Shown: one piece after another, positions 1 through 8,860 of the stretch
How the letters are laid out: each line of letters starts with the position of its first letter
How positions within the stretch are numbered: position 1 is the first letter of the stretch
Program-made: the position numbers and the translations under genes
The notes under the pieces: generated by a model
Told to the model about the DNA's origin: nothing
Database searches by the model: none
Seen by the model: the letters and a program-made list of their open reading frames with translations, nothing else
Assembly: GCF_029626265.1 (NCBI RefSeq)
Contig: NZ_JARUBN010000001.1
Span: forward strand, 5,273,001-5,337,000
Origin: Micromonospora sp. WMMD1102
GTDB taxonomy: Bacteria > Actinomycetota > Actinomycetes > Mycobacteriales > Micromonosporaceae
Direction of reading: 5' to 3'
DNA length: 64,000 nucleotides

Positions 1-144
1 ATAGCCGTCCTCGTACTCCTCGGTCACCTCGACCCGCTTGACCGCGTCGGCCCACTCCGGATAGCGCGGAAAATCGCAGATGACCGCCGTCACCTGAGCC
101 GGCGGCGCGGCGATCACGATCGACTGGGTGGAGGAATCCGCCAT
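1..144 (-). CDS. SRPBCC (polyketide cyclase/START-like) family protein, N-terminal part
   Basis: Only the first 48 codons are in the window; the gene runs off the left edge. The visible protein starts MADSSTQSIVIAAPPAQV and continues through CDFPRYPEWADAVKRVEV. That is the usual opening of SRPBCC proteins: a first beta strand, a short helix, then the F-x-x-Y-P-x-W turn. Members of this fold bind hydrophobic ligands in a deep cavity; the ligand cannot be told here. The ATG is supported by a TAGCCT box seven bases upstream, a leaderless arrangement. It is divergent from the acyl-CoA ligase. A SRPBCC gene next to a FadD15-type ligase also occurs in mycobacteria (Rv2185c region, from memory), so a lipid-related role is a reasonable guess only. 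Confidence 0.8.
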   Translation of the reverse strand, partial: MADSSTQSIVIAAPPAQVTAVICDFPRYPEWADAVKRVEVTEEYEDGY

Positions 145-151
145 GCTCGGC

Positions 152-157
152 AGGCTA
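152..157 (-). promoter_or_regulatory. Leaderless-type -10 box of the SRPBCC gene
   Basis: TAGCCT on the minus strand ends seven bases before the ATG at 144. It fits TANNNT and would place the transcription start at or next to the start codon. Confidence 0.5.
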
Positions 158-245
158 CCGCGCAATCGGGTGGGTCCGGCCGACCGCCTCGACCCGTTCG
201 TTCCCACTCGACCCACCTGGCCGGGCGGTCGGCGCCGGTCGAAGG

Positions 246-251
246 TAGGTT
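246..251 (+). promoter_or_regulatory. Candidate -10 box of the acyl-CoA ligase gene
   Basis: TAGGTT fits TANNNT. Transcription would begin near 258 and give a leader of about 65 bases carrying the GAGGGA ribosome-binding site in front of the GTG at 325. Confidence 0.35.
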
Positions 252-324
252 GCGGGTAGTCCGACCGGCCGAGCTGGCCCGGTCGACGCGAGCACGAGGT
301 CGATACGAGCACGAGGGAGTGCAG

Positions 325-2139
325 GTGCGCGAGTTCTCGGTTCCCCCAGCGGTCACGGTCGGGGACGCGGCCAACCTCACCGACCCGGTCTGGGACAACG
401 CCGAGGAGGCCCCGGACAGCGTGCAGTTCGTCCGGCGCGCGGTGGACGCCGCCGGCCGGCAGGACGGCTGGGCCGACGTGACCTGCCGGCAGTTCCACGC
501 CGAGGTGGTCGCGCTGGCCCGCGGCTTCGTCGCCGCCGGGATCAACCCCGGTGACCGGGTGGGCCTGATGAGCCGGACCCGGTACGAGTGGACCCTCGTC
601 GACTACGCGGTCTGGGCGGCCGGCGGGGTGACCGTGCCGATCTACGAGACCTCCAGCCCGGAGCAGGTCGCCTGGATCCTCTCCGACTCCGGCGCGGTCG
701 GCTGTGTGCTGGAGACCAACGGGCACGCGATGGCGCTGGCCGGGCTCCGAGACCAGCTGCCGAAGCTGGAGCAGGTCTGGCAGCTCGAACTCGGCGGCCT
801 CGACGAGCTGGTGGCACTCGGCGAGCGGATCGACCCAACCAAGATCGAGGTACGCCGCAAGGCGGTCAAGGCGGCCGACATCGCCACCATCATCTACACC
901 AGCGGCACCACCGGGCGACCCAAGGGCTGCGTACTGACCCACCGGAACCTGCTCGCGGACATCTGCAACGCCATCCCGGTGCTGCCGAACCTCTTCAACG
1001 AGGGCGCCTCGACGCTGCTCTTCCTGCCGCTGGCCCACTCGTTCGCCCGGCTGATCCAGATCGGCACGGTCCGGGCCCGGGTCACCGTGGCGCACAGCGC
1101 CGAGGTGAAGCACCTGGTCGACGAGTTGAAGGAGTTCCGGCCCAGCTTCGTGCTCTCGGTCCCCCGGGTCTTCGAGAAGGTCTACACCGGCGCGGTGCAG
1201 AAGGCGGCCGCGGAGGGCAAGGGCAAGATCTTCGGCCGGGCCGAGCAGGTGGCTGTCGCGTACAGCCAGGCCCTGGACACCCCGTCCGGGCCGGGCCTGG
1301 GCCTGCGGCTGCGGCACCGGGTCTTCGACCGGCTGGTCTACCGCAAGCTCCGGGCCGCGCTCGGCGGGCGCTGCCACAACGCGATCTCCGGCGGAGCTCC
1401 GCTCGGCGCCCGGCTCGGGCACTTCTTCCGGGGCGTCGGGGTGCAGGTCTACGAGGGGTACGGCCTGACCGAGACCTCCCCGGCGGTCGCGGTGAACCTG
1501 CCCGGCGCGATCCGGATCGGCACGGTCGGCCGGCCGCTGCCCGGGGTGACCGTCCGGATCGCCGACGACGGCGAGATCCTGATCAAGGGTGACGTGGTGT
1601 TCCAGGGGTACTGGAACAACCCGGAGGCGACCGCCGAGGTGCTCACCCCGGACGGCTGGTTCCACAGCGGTGACCTGGGCGAACTCGACAACGACGGCTA
1701 CCTCTGCATCACCGGGCGGAAGAAGGAGATCATCGTCACGGCGAACGGCAAGAACGTCGCTCCGGCCGTACTGGAGGACCGGATCCGGGCGCACCCGCTG
1801 GTCAGCCAGTGCATGGTGGTCGGCGACCGGCGGCCCTTCGTCGCCGCGCTGGTCACCATCGACGAGGAGGCGCTGCCGGCCTGGCTGCGCCGGCACGACC
1901 GCCCGGCGGACACCCCGGTCGGGAAGCTGCGGGACGACCCGAACCTGCGCAGGGAGATCCAGAACGCCGTGGACGAGGCCAACCAGGCGGTGTCCCGGGC
2001 CGAGTCGATCCGCGAGTTCCGGATCCTGCCCCGGGACTTCACCGAGGCGACCGGCGAGCTGACCCCGTCGATGAAGGTCAAGCGCGGCGTCGTGCAGGAC
2101 ACATACTCGGCGGACATCGCCGATATCTACGGCGACTGA
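325..2139 (+). CDS. Long-chain fatty acid--CoA ligase (FadD15-like AMP-forming synthetase)
   Basis: About 604 residues, typical for FadD15/bubblegum-type acyl-CoA synthetases, which activate long-chain fatty acids with ATP and CoA through an acyl-adenylate. The AMP-binding P-loop TIIYTSGTTGRPKG lies at about residues 188-201. The A5-type motif YEGYGLTETSP, the SGDLGELDNDGYL strand and the C-terminal hinge ITGRKKEIIVTANGKNVAP follow in the right order. The lysine of the A10 motif sits near the end (PSMKVKRG). I chose GTG 325 because GAGGGA stands about nine bases upstream; GTG 319 and the further TTG 250 are alternatives. It lies just upstream of the two-component pair on the same strand, with 14 bases between, so co-transcription is possible although the kinase has its own promoter-like box. 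Confidence 0.9.
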   Translation: MREFSVPPAVTVGDAANLTDPVWDNAEEAPDSVQFVRRAVDAAGRQDGWADVTCRQFHAEVVALARGFVAAGINPGDRVGLMSRTRYEWTLVDYAVWAAGGVTVPIYETSSPEQVAWILSDSGAVGCVLETNGHAMALAGLRDQLPKLEQVWQLELGGLDELVALGERIDPTKIEVRRKAVKAADIATIIYTSGTTGRPKGCVLTHRNLLADICNAIPVLPNLFNEGASTLLFLPLAHSFARLIQIGTVRARVTVAHSAEVKHLVDELKEFRPSFVLSVPRVFEKVYTGAVQKAAAEGKGKIFGRAEQVAVAYSQALDTPSGPGLGLRLRHRVFDRLVYRKLRAALGGRCHNAISGGAPLGARLGHFFRGVGVQVYEGYGLTETSPAVAVNLPGAIRIGTVGRPLPGVTVRIADDGEILIKGDVVFQGYWNNPEATAEVLTPDGWFHSGDLGELDNDGYLCITGRKKEIIVTANGKNVAPAVLEDRIRAHPLVSQCMVVGDRRPFVAALVTIDEEALPAWLRRHDRPADTPVGKLRDDPNLRREIQNAVDEANQAVSRAESIREFRILPRDFTEATGELTPSMKVKRGVVQDTYSADIADIYGD

Positions 2140-2140
2140 C

Positions 2141-2146
2141 TACCAT
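2141..2146 (+). promoter_or_regulatory. Leaderless-type -10 box of the sensor kinase gene
   Basis: TACCAT ends seven bases before GTG 2154. It is the main reason for choosing that start, since no ribosome-binding site is visible. Confidence 0.5.
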
Positions 2147-2153
2147 CCGTCAG

Positions 2154-3848
2154 GTGCCCGCCTCGACCTCCGGCCTCCCCCGTCCGCATCCCCTCGCGGC
2201 AGCGGCGCGGGTCGTCATGCTCGCGCTCGTCGCGGTGCTCACGCTGATCGCCACCCGGGAGCCGGGGCAACTGCGCTGGGTGGCCCTGCTCGCCGTGGCC
2301 GGCATTCCGGCGGTGGTCGCCCCCCGGCACCGGGTGCTGGCCCCGCTGGGCCGGTTCGCCGAGGTCGTCCTGGTCGGGCTGGCCGCCGGCCAGGTCGCCG
2401 CGGCGGCGAACATCGGTACCCCGATGCCCGGGGTCGGTGCCTCGGCGATCCTGCCCTACCTGGCCGTGCCGCTCACCGTGGCGGCGTTGCAGCGGCGGCA
2501 CCGGGAGGGCATCGGACTGATCGCGGTGGCCGCCGGCACGCTGCTGCTCAGCGGCATCTTCGCCGCTGGCGAGGACGGGCCGCAGATCAGCCAGGTCGGC
2601 TATCTGACCGTGGCCGCCCAGTGGGTGATCCTGGCCGCGCTGGGGCTCTTCGCGGCGGGTTCGCTGCAACGGATGGTGCAGGCCCGGGGCGAGCCCCGGC
2701 CGCAGCCGTACACCGAGGCGACCCGGCTGCTTACCCAGTTGCGCAGCGTGGCCCGGCAGCTTCCCGGCGCCACCCTCGACCCGGGCAGCATCTCCGAGCA
2801 CCTGATCGAGGAGTTGCGCGGGGTCACCCGGGCGGACCGGGCGGCGGTGCTCTCCGCCAGCGGCGGCGGGCGGCTGGTGGTGCTCGCCCAGGCCGGGGTG
2901 GACCGGGTCGACTGGGAGACGACGCTGGACGCCGACTCGGCGATCGCCGACGCCTGGGCGAGCCAGCAACCCCAGACGGCGCACCGGTCACAGGCCCGCT
3001 CGCACTCGGGCGGTGACGTGTCGGCGCTCGTCGTGCCGCTGGTCGCCGGGGTGCGCACGGTCGGCCTGGTGACCCTGGAGGCCGACGTGACGGGCGCCTA
3101 CCCGCCGCCGGTGGTGGCCCAGGTGACCGCGCTGACCCGACCGGCGGCGCTCCGGCTGGAGGCGGCGCTGCTCTTCGACGAGGTACGGTCGCTGGCCACC
3201 AACGAGGAGCGGCAGCGACTCGCCCGGGAGATCCACGACGGGGTGGCCCAGGAACTCGTGATGGTCGGCTACGGCATCGACAACGCCCTGGCCACCCTCC
3301 CCGAGGACGCCACCGACACCGCCGAGGAGCTGCGTACGCTGCGCGGCGAGGTGACCCGGGTGATCACCGAGCTGCGGCTGAGCCTGTTCGAGCTGCGCAG
3401 CGAGGTGGACCGGCACGGCGGGCTCGCCGCCGCCATCGCCGAGTACGCCCGCACCGTCGGCGCCTCCGCCGGTCTGCGGGTGCACTACACGCTCGACGAG
3501 TCCACCGCCCGGCTGCCGGCGGCGACCGAGGCGGAGTTGCTGCGCATCGCGCAGGAGGCGATCACGAACGCCCGCAAGCACGCCGGAGCGTCGAATCTCT
3601 GGGTCACCTGTGCCGTGGACCCCCCATTCGCCCAGATTGAAGTGTCGGATGATGGTCAGGGCATCGCTGACCAGCGGCCCGATGGCAGGTATGGTCTTGC
3701 GATCATGGCGGAGAGGGCGGAACGTATCCGGGGCCGGCTAGAGATCAGTCCGCGACACCCCAGCGGCACGACGGTGGCCGTGGTGCTCGGAACCTCGTCC
3801 CGGCGCGATAACGTGCGCGATAGCGTCACCGCATCAGAAGGGGAGTAA
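2154..3848 (+). CDS. Membrane sensor histidine kinase with GAF domain (NarX/LiaS-type)
   Basis: About 564 residues. The first 180 are hydrophobic, with several membrane segments (for example LALVAVLTLIA and the stretch around AAQWVILAALGLFAA). A GAF-like domain follows at about 205-335. The HisKA_3 dimerisation box EERQRLAREIHDGVAQE has its phospho-acceptor at about His361. The HATPase_c domain closes the protein, with N box EAITNARKHA and G boxes DDGQGI and GRYGLAIMAERAERI. This is the architecture of NarL-partner kinases, which phosphorylate a LuxR-type regulator. That regulator starts seven bases after the stop, so the two form an operon. The signal sensed is not evident. No Cys or heme motif stands out in the GAF region. 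Confidence 0.88.
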   Translation: MPASTSGLPRPHPLAAAARVVMLALVAVLTLIATREPGQLRWVALLAVAGIPAVVAPRHRVLAPLGRFAEVVLVGLAAGQVAAAANIGTPMPGVGASAILPYLAVPLTVAALQRRHREGIGLIAVAAGTLLLSGIFAAGEDGPQISQVGYLTVAAQWVILAALGLFAAGSLQRMVQARGEPRPQPYTEATRLLTQLRSVARQLPGATLDPGSISEHLIEELRGVTRADRAAVLSASGGGRLVVLAQAGVDRVDWETTLDADSAIADAWASQQPQTAHRSQARSHSGGDVSALVVPLVAGVRTVGLVTLEADVTGAYPPPVVAQVTALTRPAALRLEAALLFDEVRSLATNEERQRLAREIHDGVAQELVMVGYGIDNALATLPEDATDTAEELRTLRGEVTRVITELRLSLFELRSEVDRHGGLAAAIAEYARTVGASAGLRVHYTLDESTARLPAATEAELLRIAQEAITNARKHAGASNLWVTCAVDPPFAQIEVSDDGQGIADQRPDGRYGLAIMAERAERIRGRLEISPRHPSGTTVAVVLGTSSRRDNVRDSVTASEGE

Positions 3849-3855
3849 CCCGAGC

Positions 3856-4524
3856 ATGACCACCAGCCCCACGCCGACCACTCGGACCAAGGTCCTGCTC
3901 GTCGACGATCATGACCTGATCCGCAAGGGCCTGCGGCACGCGTTCGAGCGGGACCGGCAGTTCGAGGTCGTCGGCGAGGCCGCCACCGCTGCCGAGGGGG
4001 TGCGACAGGCAGGCGCCCTGCAACCCGATGTAGTGATCATGGACCTCCGGCTGCCCGACGGCAGCGGCTTGGAGGCGACCCGGGCGCTGCGCAAGTCCAG
4101 CGCCACCATGGGGATCGTGGTGCTCACCATGTACGCCGGTGACGACCAGCTCTTCGGTGCCCTGGAGGCCGGCGCCAGCGCCTTCGTGCCGAAGACCGCC
4201 CCCGCCGACGAGGTGGTCGCCGCGGCCCGGCACGCCGCCTCGTCGCCGAGCGCCTTCACCGCCGCCGACCTGGCCGAGGCGATGAAGCGCCGGCTCGCCC
4301 CGTCCGGCCCGCAGCTCTCGCCCCGGGAGGGGCAGGTGCTCCGCCTGCTTGCCGACGGGATGAGTGTCGCCGGCATCGCCAAGCAGCTCTTCGTCAGCGA
4401 GTCGACGGCCAAGACCCACATCTCGAAGCTCTACGAGAAGCTCGGCGCGGCCAACCGGGCGCAGGCCCTGATGACCGCCCTCCGGCTGGGTCTGCTGGAA
4501 GCGCCGGACGCCCCGAAGTTCTGA
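3856..4524 (+). CDS. NarL/LuxR-family response regulator
   Basis: 222 residues. The receiver domain has the acidic pair VDDHD at 17-19, the phospho-acceptor Asp63 in VVIMDLRLPDG, and the conserved switch Lys113 in FVPKTAP. A LuxR-type helix-turn-helix follows at about 155-215 (LSPREGQVLRLLADGMS, then AKQLFVSESTAKTHISKLYEKLG). Phosphorylation by the kinase just upstream should control DNA binding. Target genes are unknown. A strong hairpin follows the stop codon and ends the operon, so it does not obviously co-transcribe with the esterase gene downstream. Confidence 0.95.
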   Translation: MTTSPTPTTRTKVLLVDDHDLIRKGLRHAFERDRQFEVVGEAATAAEGVRQAGALQPDVVIMDLRLPDGSGLEATRALRKSSATMGIVVLTMYAGDDQLFGALEAGASAFVPKTAPADEVVAAARHAASSPSAFTAADLAEAMKRRLAPSGPQLSPREGQVLRLLADGMSVAGIAKQLFVSESTAKTHISKLYEKLGAANRAQALMTALRLGLLEAPDAPKF

Positions 4525-4536
4525 GATCGTCATGGG

Positions 4537-4563
4537 TGGCCGCCCCGCGTCGCGGGGCGGCCA
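4537..4563 (+). terminator. Hairpin terminator after the two-component operon
   Basis: Perfect 13-base arms at 4537-4549 and 4551-4563, almost all G/C, starting 12 bases after the stop codon. There is no T run, as is usual in high-GC actinomycetes. Confidence 0.65.
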
Positions 4564-4672
4564 TGCTGTGCGCGCCCGTCGCGGAGGAAGCGTCGGGCCG
4601 CCGTGCCGACCTGCGCCGACTCGTCCCGGATCCGCGCCACGGCACCGACGGCCAAGACATCGACGTAGATAA

Positions 4673-4702
4673 TTGACGTATGACGTATGACGAGGCTACC
4701 TT
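4673..4702 (+). promoter_or_regulatory. Candidate promoter and direct repeats upstream of the esterase
   Basis: An AT-richer pocket holds TTGACG at 4673-4678 and TACCTT at 4697-4702, 18 bases apart, a plausible -35/-10 pair. The spacer carries heptamer repeats TGACGTA at 4674 and 4681 and a third partial copy at 4688, which could be an operator. The predicted leader is about 110 bases. Confidence 0.4.
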
Positions 4703-4819
4703 GATGCTCTGGCTCGCAGGTCGGCCCATGCGCTGACGCCACCCCGCTCCCGGACGCCGACCTGCGGCAGCGCGCGTCCCGTCCCGATCGCGCGTGGTCC
4801 CGATCGAAGGAGCAGTTCG

Positions 4820-6205
4820 ATGAACGGTGAGGTTCGTCCCGCCTCCCCCGCCAGACGCCGTCGACGGTCCTGGTTGGCCGCGGCCGGCGCGGCACTGCTG
4901 GCCGCCGGCACGCTCGTCGTGGTCAACATGGCGCCCGCAGCCGCGGCGACGGTGGACACCAACGCCTGGTACGTGCTGGTCAACCGGAACAGCGGCAAGG
5001 CCCTGGACCTGTACGGCCTGGCCACCAACGACGGTGCGCGGATCAGCCAGTGGACCCGCAACGACGGGGCCAACCAGCAGTGGCAGTTCGTCGACTCCGG
5101 CGGCGGCTACTACCGGTTGAAGTCCCGGCACTCCGGCAAGGTCCTCGACGTGTCGAACGCGTCGACCGCCGACGGCGGCGCGATCGTCCAGTGGGCCGAC
5201 CACAACGGCACGAACCAGCAGTTCCGGCTCGCCGACTCCGACGGCGGCCACGTCCGGCTGCTCAACCGGAACAGCAACAAGGCGGTGGAGGTGCAGGGCG
5301 CCTCGACGGCCGACGGCGCGAACGTCGTCCAGTACGCCGACGGCAACGGGACCAACCAGCAGTGGCAGCTGTCCCGGATCGGCGGCGGCAGCCCCACCAC
5401 GCCACCGCCCGGTGGCGGCGACCCGGGTGCGGGGTGCGGCAAAGCCCCGACGCTCACCAGCGGGTCGCACACGATCCAGAGCAACGGCCGGAGCCGTAGC
5501 TTCATCCTCAGGATCCCCGCCAACTACAACAACAACACCCCCTACCGGCTGATGTTCGCGTTCCACTGGTGGGGCGGCACCGCCGGCGACGTGGCGTACG
5601 GCGGAGCGGACGGGGCCGCCTGGGCCTACTACGGGCAGCAGGAACAGTCGAACAACTCCGCGATCCTGGTCGCACCCCAGGGCATCGACAACGGCTGGGC
5701 CAACTCCGGCGGCGAGGACCTCACCTTCGTCGACGACATGATCCGCCGGATCGAGAGCGACCTCTGCGTCAACCAGGCGCAGCGCTTCGCCCTCGGTTTC
5801 AGCTACGGCGGATCCATGAGCTACGCGCTCGCCTGTGCCCGGCCGACCGTGTTCCGGGCCGTCACCGTCTACGGCGCCCCCGGACTGCTCAGCGGCTGCA
5901 CCGGCGGCACCCAGCCGGTCGCGTACTTCGGGATCCACGGCATCTCCGACAACATCGGCGGTGGGCGCTCGCTCCGGGACAGGTTCGTCGGCAACAACGG
6001 CTGCACCCCGCAGAGCCCGCGCGAGCCGGCGGCGGGCAGCCGGACCCACGTCACCACCGTCTACTCGGGATGCCGGGCCGGATATCCGGTGCAGTGGGGC
6101 GCCTTCGACGGAGGCCACACCCCCGGACCGGTCGACGGCGGCGGCGACAGCGGCGCCCGCACCTGGACCAAGGGCGAGGTGTGGCGGTTCTTCTCTCAGT
6201 TCTAG
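4820..6205 (+). CDS. Secreted esterase: ricin-type CBM13 plus feruloyl-esterase/PHB-depolymerase-like domain
   Basis: 461 residues. The N-terminus has an Arg-rich n-region, a hydrophobic core WLAAAGAALLAAGTLVVV and an AAA cleavage zone near residue 42, a clear secretion signal. Residues 45-190 form a ricin-type beta-trefoil with three Q-x-W/F repeats (GANQQWQF, GTNQQFRL, GTNQQWQL), a carbohydrate-binding module. A Pro/Gly linker leads to a CE1-like alpha/beta hydrolase with nucleophile Ser328 in GFSYGG, candidate Asp377 (GISDN) and His433 (DGGHTPG). The paired cysteines fit an extracellular enzyme. The likely role is deacylating plant polysaccharide or phenolic esters; a polyester depolymerase is the alternative. 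ATG 4820 is preceded by GAAGGAGCA. The gene is monocistronic. Confidence 0.88.
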   Translation: MNGEVRPASPARRRRRSWLAAAGAALLAAGTLVVVNMAPAAAATVDTNAWYVLVNRNSGKALDLYGLATNDGARISQWTRNDGANQQWQFVDSGGGYYRLKSRHSGKVLDVSNASTADGGAIVQWADHNGTNQQFRLADSDGGHVRLLNRNSNKAVEVQGASTADGANVVQYADGNGTNQQWQLSRIGGGSPTTPPPGGGDPGAGCGKAPTLTSGSHTIQSNGRSRSFILRIPANYNNNTPYRLMFAFHWWGGTAGDVAYGGADGAAWAYYGQQEQSNNSAILVAPQGIDNGWANSGGEDLTFVDDMIRRIESDLCVNQAQRFALGFSYGGSMSYALACARPTVFRAVTVYGAPGLLSGCTGGTQPVAYFGIHGISDNIGGGRSLRDRFVGNNGCTPQSPREPAAGSRTHVTTVYSGCRAGYPVQWGAFDGGHTPGPVDGGGDSGARTWTKGEVWRFFSQF

Positions 6206-6370
6206 ACACACCGACCGGAGCCGTGCCCCGACGTCGGACGACGACACGGGGCGCGGCACCCGGCTGACGACGGGCCGCGCCGAACCCGCTCGAACGGCAG
6301 GTCCGTAACCGGGTGGGCGGGCTACCGGTTGGCAGGTGTTCCAGCACCTCGCACCAGCCAGCAGCCCGCC

Positions 6371-7513
6371 CTACTCGTGGCCGCTCTCGCCGCCGGCCAG
6401 CAGCTCCGTCATCCGGTGCGCCTGCCGCTCCCAGCGCCACTCCCGCTCCACCCAGGCCCGGCCGGCGGCACCGATGCGCCGGGCCAGCTCCGGGTCGGCG
6501 AGCAGTGCCGCGACCCGGTCGGCGAGCTGGCCGACGTCCCGGCCGTCGACGACGTACCCGGTCTCGCCCTCCCGGACCGCGTCCGGCGCCCCGCCGGAGT
6601 TGCCGGCCACCACCGGCAAACCGGTCGCGGACGCCTCCAGGTAGACGATGCCCAGGCCCTCCACGTCCAGCCCGCCGTTGCGGGTGCGGCAGGGCATCGC
6701 GTAGACGTTCCCGGCCGCGTAGTGCGCCGGCAGCTCGGCGGTCGGCACCGAACCGGTGAAGACCACGTCCGCCGCGACTCCCACCCGCCGGGCCAGCTTC
6801 TCCAGCGCCCCCCGGTACGGCCCACCGCCGACCACCAGCAGCACCGCCCCGGGCACCCGGCGACGGATCTCCGGCAGCGCCCGGACCAGCGCGTCCTGCC
6901 CCTTGCGTGGCACCAGCCGGGAGACGCAGACCACCACCGGCCGGTCACCCAGCCGGTGCCGGGCGCGCACCTGCGCACCGTCCACGTCCGGGTGGTAGAC
7001 GTCCACGTCCACCCCGGGCGCCAGCCGGCGCAGCTCGGTACGCCCGCGCAGCACCCGGTCCAGCCGGACCCGGGTGTACTCCCCGAGATAGGTGGTGACG
7101 TCCACCCCGTCGCCGATCCGGCGCAGTGCCGTACGGGCACCCGGCAGGGCCGCCCAGCCGACCTCGTGACCGTGCGTCTGGGCCACCGCCCGGACGATCC
7201 CGGCCCGGCGGCGCAACCCGGCGGCGAGCAGCCCCAGCGGGGCCGCCGCGCCGAACCAGACGGTGTCGCAGTCGTACGCCCGGGCCAGCTCCGCCGCCCG
7301 CCGGGCGACGTGCCGGGTCGGCAGCAGCACCCCGGTCGGCTCCCGGACCACGTCGAACGGCTGGTCGGCGTCGAACTTGTCGGCGCCGCGCCAGGTCGAG
7401 GCGTAGACCACCACCGAGCCGGGCGGCTGCCGGACGGCGAGACCGTGCACGAAGGACTGGATCCCGCCGGGGCGGGGCGGGAAGTCGTTGGTGACGAGCA
7501 GGGTCCTGGTCAA
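6371..7513 (-). CDS. pimB: GT4 glycosyltransferase, PimB-type phosphatidylinositol monomannoside mannosyltransferase
   Basis: 380 residues, the usual length of actinobacterial PimB'. The start reads TRTLLVTNDFPPRPGGIQSF, the typical GT4 N-terminus with a G-G-I/x loop. The C-terminal Rossmann domain has VVCVSRLVPRKGQD, the donor-site E-x7-E region (GLDVEGLGIVYLEASATGLP) and the GGAPDAV turn. The enzyme would use GDP-mannose to add the second mannose to PIM1 at the inner membrane face. The start is TTG 7513, because its TTGA overlaps the stop of the upstream M48 gene (7510-7512) and no other start codon is nearby; this implies translational coupling. Its company (FadD15-like ligase, SRPBCC) matches pimB in mycobacteria, from memory. 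Another mannosyl acceptor is possible. Confidence 0.8.
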   Translation of the reverse strand: MTRTLLVTNDFPPRPGGIQSFVHGLAVRQPPGSVVVYASTWRGADKFDADQPFDVVREPTGVLLPTRHVARRAAELARAYDCDTVWFGAAAPLGLLAAGLRRRAGIVRAVAQTHGHEVGWAALPGARTALRRIGDGVDVTTYLGEYTRVRLDRVLRGRTELRRLAPGVDVDVYHPDVDGAQVRARHRLGDRPVVVCVSRLVPRKGQDALVRALPEIRRRVPGAVLLVVGGGPYRGALEKLARRVGVAADVVFTGSVPTAELPAHYAAGNVYAMPCRTRNGGLDVEGLGIVYLEASATGLPVVAGNSGGAPDAVREGETGYVVDGRDVGQLADRVAALLADPELARRIGAAGRAWVEREWRWERQAHRMTELLAGGESGHE

Positions 7514-8787
7514 CCGCCGGCTCCTCGGGCGTACGCGCGGGCCGCGGCCATGCGTTGCACTGTGGATGGATGACTCGCCCGGAACAGGTATTCCCAGCGG
7601 GGCGGGTCGGGGTCGGCGAGGTTGGTGCCGGAGAGCCGCCGCTGCATCGCCTCGAAGGCGGCCGGATCGCCGGTCAGGGCCAGGGCGTGCGCGTCGGCCC
7701 GCGCCTCGACCTGTCGGGATACCCAGGCCTGGGCCGGCGACGCCAGCAGACCGGCCACCGTCACCAGGGCCAACAGCAGCGGGAACGCCCGTGGCTCGGC
7801 CACCGAGTCGACCCCGGCGGCCCGTAGCAGCGCACCGGCGGAGCCGAGCAGGTAGAGCGCAACGACCGCCGCCGCCGCGCCGAGCGCACCGGTGAGGGTG
7901 CCGGTGAGCACGTCCCGGTCCTTGGCGTGGCCGAGCTCGTGCGCGACCACGCTCGCCACCTCGGCCGGCGGCGCCTCCCGCAGCAGGGTGTCGTAGACGA
8001 CGATCCGCCGGGTCGGCCCGAACCCGGAGACGTACGCGTTCACCGCCCGGGTCCGCCGGGACGCGTCGGCGACCAGCACGTCCTTCACCGGTACGCCGTC
8101 TGCGTCGGCCAGCGCCATCAACTCGACGCGCAGCGGCCCCGGCTCCATCGGGGTGAACCGGTTGAAGATCGGCTCCACCAGCACCGGCAGGATGAACGAG
8201 CCGAGCGTGACAAGCATCGCCGCGCCGACCGCCCCGAACGCCCACCACCACCTCGGGGCGAGCCGGATCACCGCGTAGAAGCCGAGCAGCGCCACCGCGC
8301 CGATCACGGCGCTTACCGCGTACGACTTGAGCAGGTCGACCGTCCAGCCGCCCCAGCCCTGGGTGGAGAGGCCGTAGCGAGCCACCACGGCGTGCCGCCA
8401 GGCGGCGAACGGCAGGGTCACCAGGTCGGCGACCAGCACCACCGCGAGACCGCCGAGCACGGCCTGGGCGATCCAGTGGTCGCCGAACGGGCGCCCGACC
8501 AGGGTGATCAGCTTCCCGCCGAGCGGGGTGAGGCCGAGCAGTAGGGCGACCGCCAGCCCGACGGCCAGCGCGGCGTAGCCGCCCGGACGCAGCGCGGCGG
8601 CGAAGGCCCGGCCCCGGGCCACGTCGGCCGGGTCCAGCTCGTCCAGCGCGGCGATCTGGTCGGCGCGGGGCGCCGGTGGGCGAGGCCACGGCACCAGCAG
8701 CACCGTGGCCGCGACGAGCAGCAGCAGGAGGGCGACCAGGGTCAGGCCGGCCCAGGCACGCGGTGTCACGGTGTCGCCCGCACCCAC
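7510..8787 (-). CDS. M48 family membrane zinc metalloprotease (Ste24-like)
   Basis: About 425 residues. Zinc site HELGH at about 283-287 in EVASVVAHELGHAKDRD, with a downstream Glu in VEARADAHAL as third ligand. There are several hydrophobic segments: one at the N-terminus (LTLVALLLLLVAATVLL), two to four before the catalytic domain and two after it. These features fit CAAX-protease/Ste24 rather than soluble M48 enzymes. In bacteria the substrates are usually unknown; membrane-protein quality control is the common view. GTG 8787 is preceded by GGAGGGCGGAGC at some distance; TTG 8823 and GTG 8772 are alternatives. The last codons overlap the start of the mannosyltransferase, so the two are coupled. 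Confidence 0.88.
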   Translation of the reverse strand: MGAGDTVTPRAWAGLTLVALLLLLVAATVLLVPWPRPPAPRADQIAALDELDPADVARGRAFAAALRPGGYAALAVGLAVALLLGLTPLGGKLITLVGRPFGDHWIAQAVLGGLAVVLVADLVTLPFAAWRHAVVARYGLSTQGWGGWTVDLLKSYAVSAVIGAVALLGFYAVIRLAPRWWWAFGAVGAAMLVTLGSFILPVLVEPIFNRFTPMEPGPLRVELMALADADGVPVKDVLVADASRRTRAVNAYVSGFGPTRRIVVYDTLLREAPPAEVASVVAHELGHAKDRDVLTGTLTGALGAAAAVVALYLLGSAGALLRAAGVDSVAEPRAFPLLLALVTVAGLLASPAQAWVSRQVEARADAHALALTGDPAAFEAMQRRLSGTNLADPDPPRWEYLFRASHPSTVQRMAAARAYARGAGG

Positions 8788-8860
8788 TCGGTCATCCGCT
8801 CCGCCCTCCGATCGCGCGGCCAATCCTATGCCCGGGTCGGCCGGCGCGTTGCGGGGCGGG

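Noticed and set aside
6307..6330. Terminator between the esterase and mannosyltransferase genes
   Set aside because: Only a six-base stem (AACCGG/CCGGTT) with a 12-base loop; too weak to call.
6371..8689. A single 772-residue minus-strand reading frame covering the mannosyltransferase and much of the M48 region
   Set aside because: The upstream part is the shadow of the M48 gene in another frame; M48 has a complete zinc-protease sequence and a TTGA junction separates the two genes.
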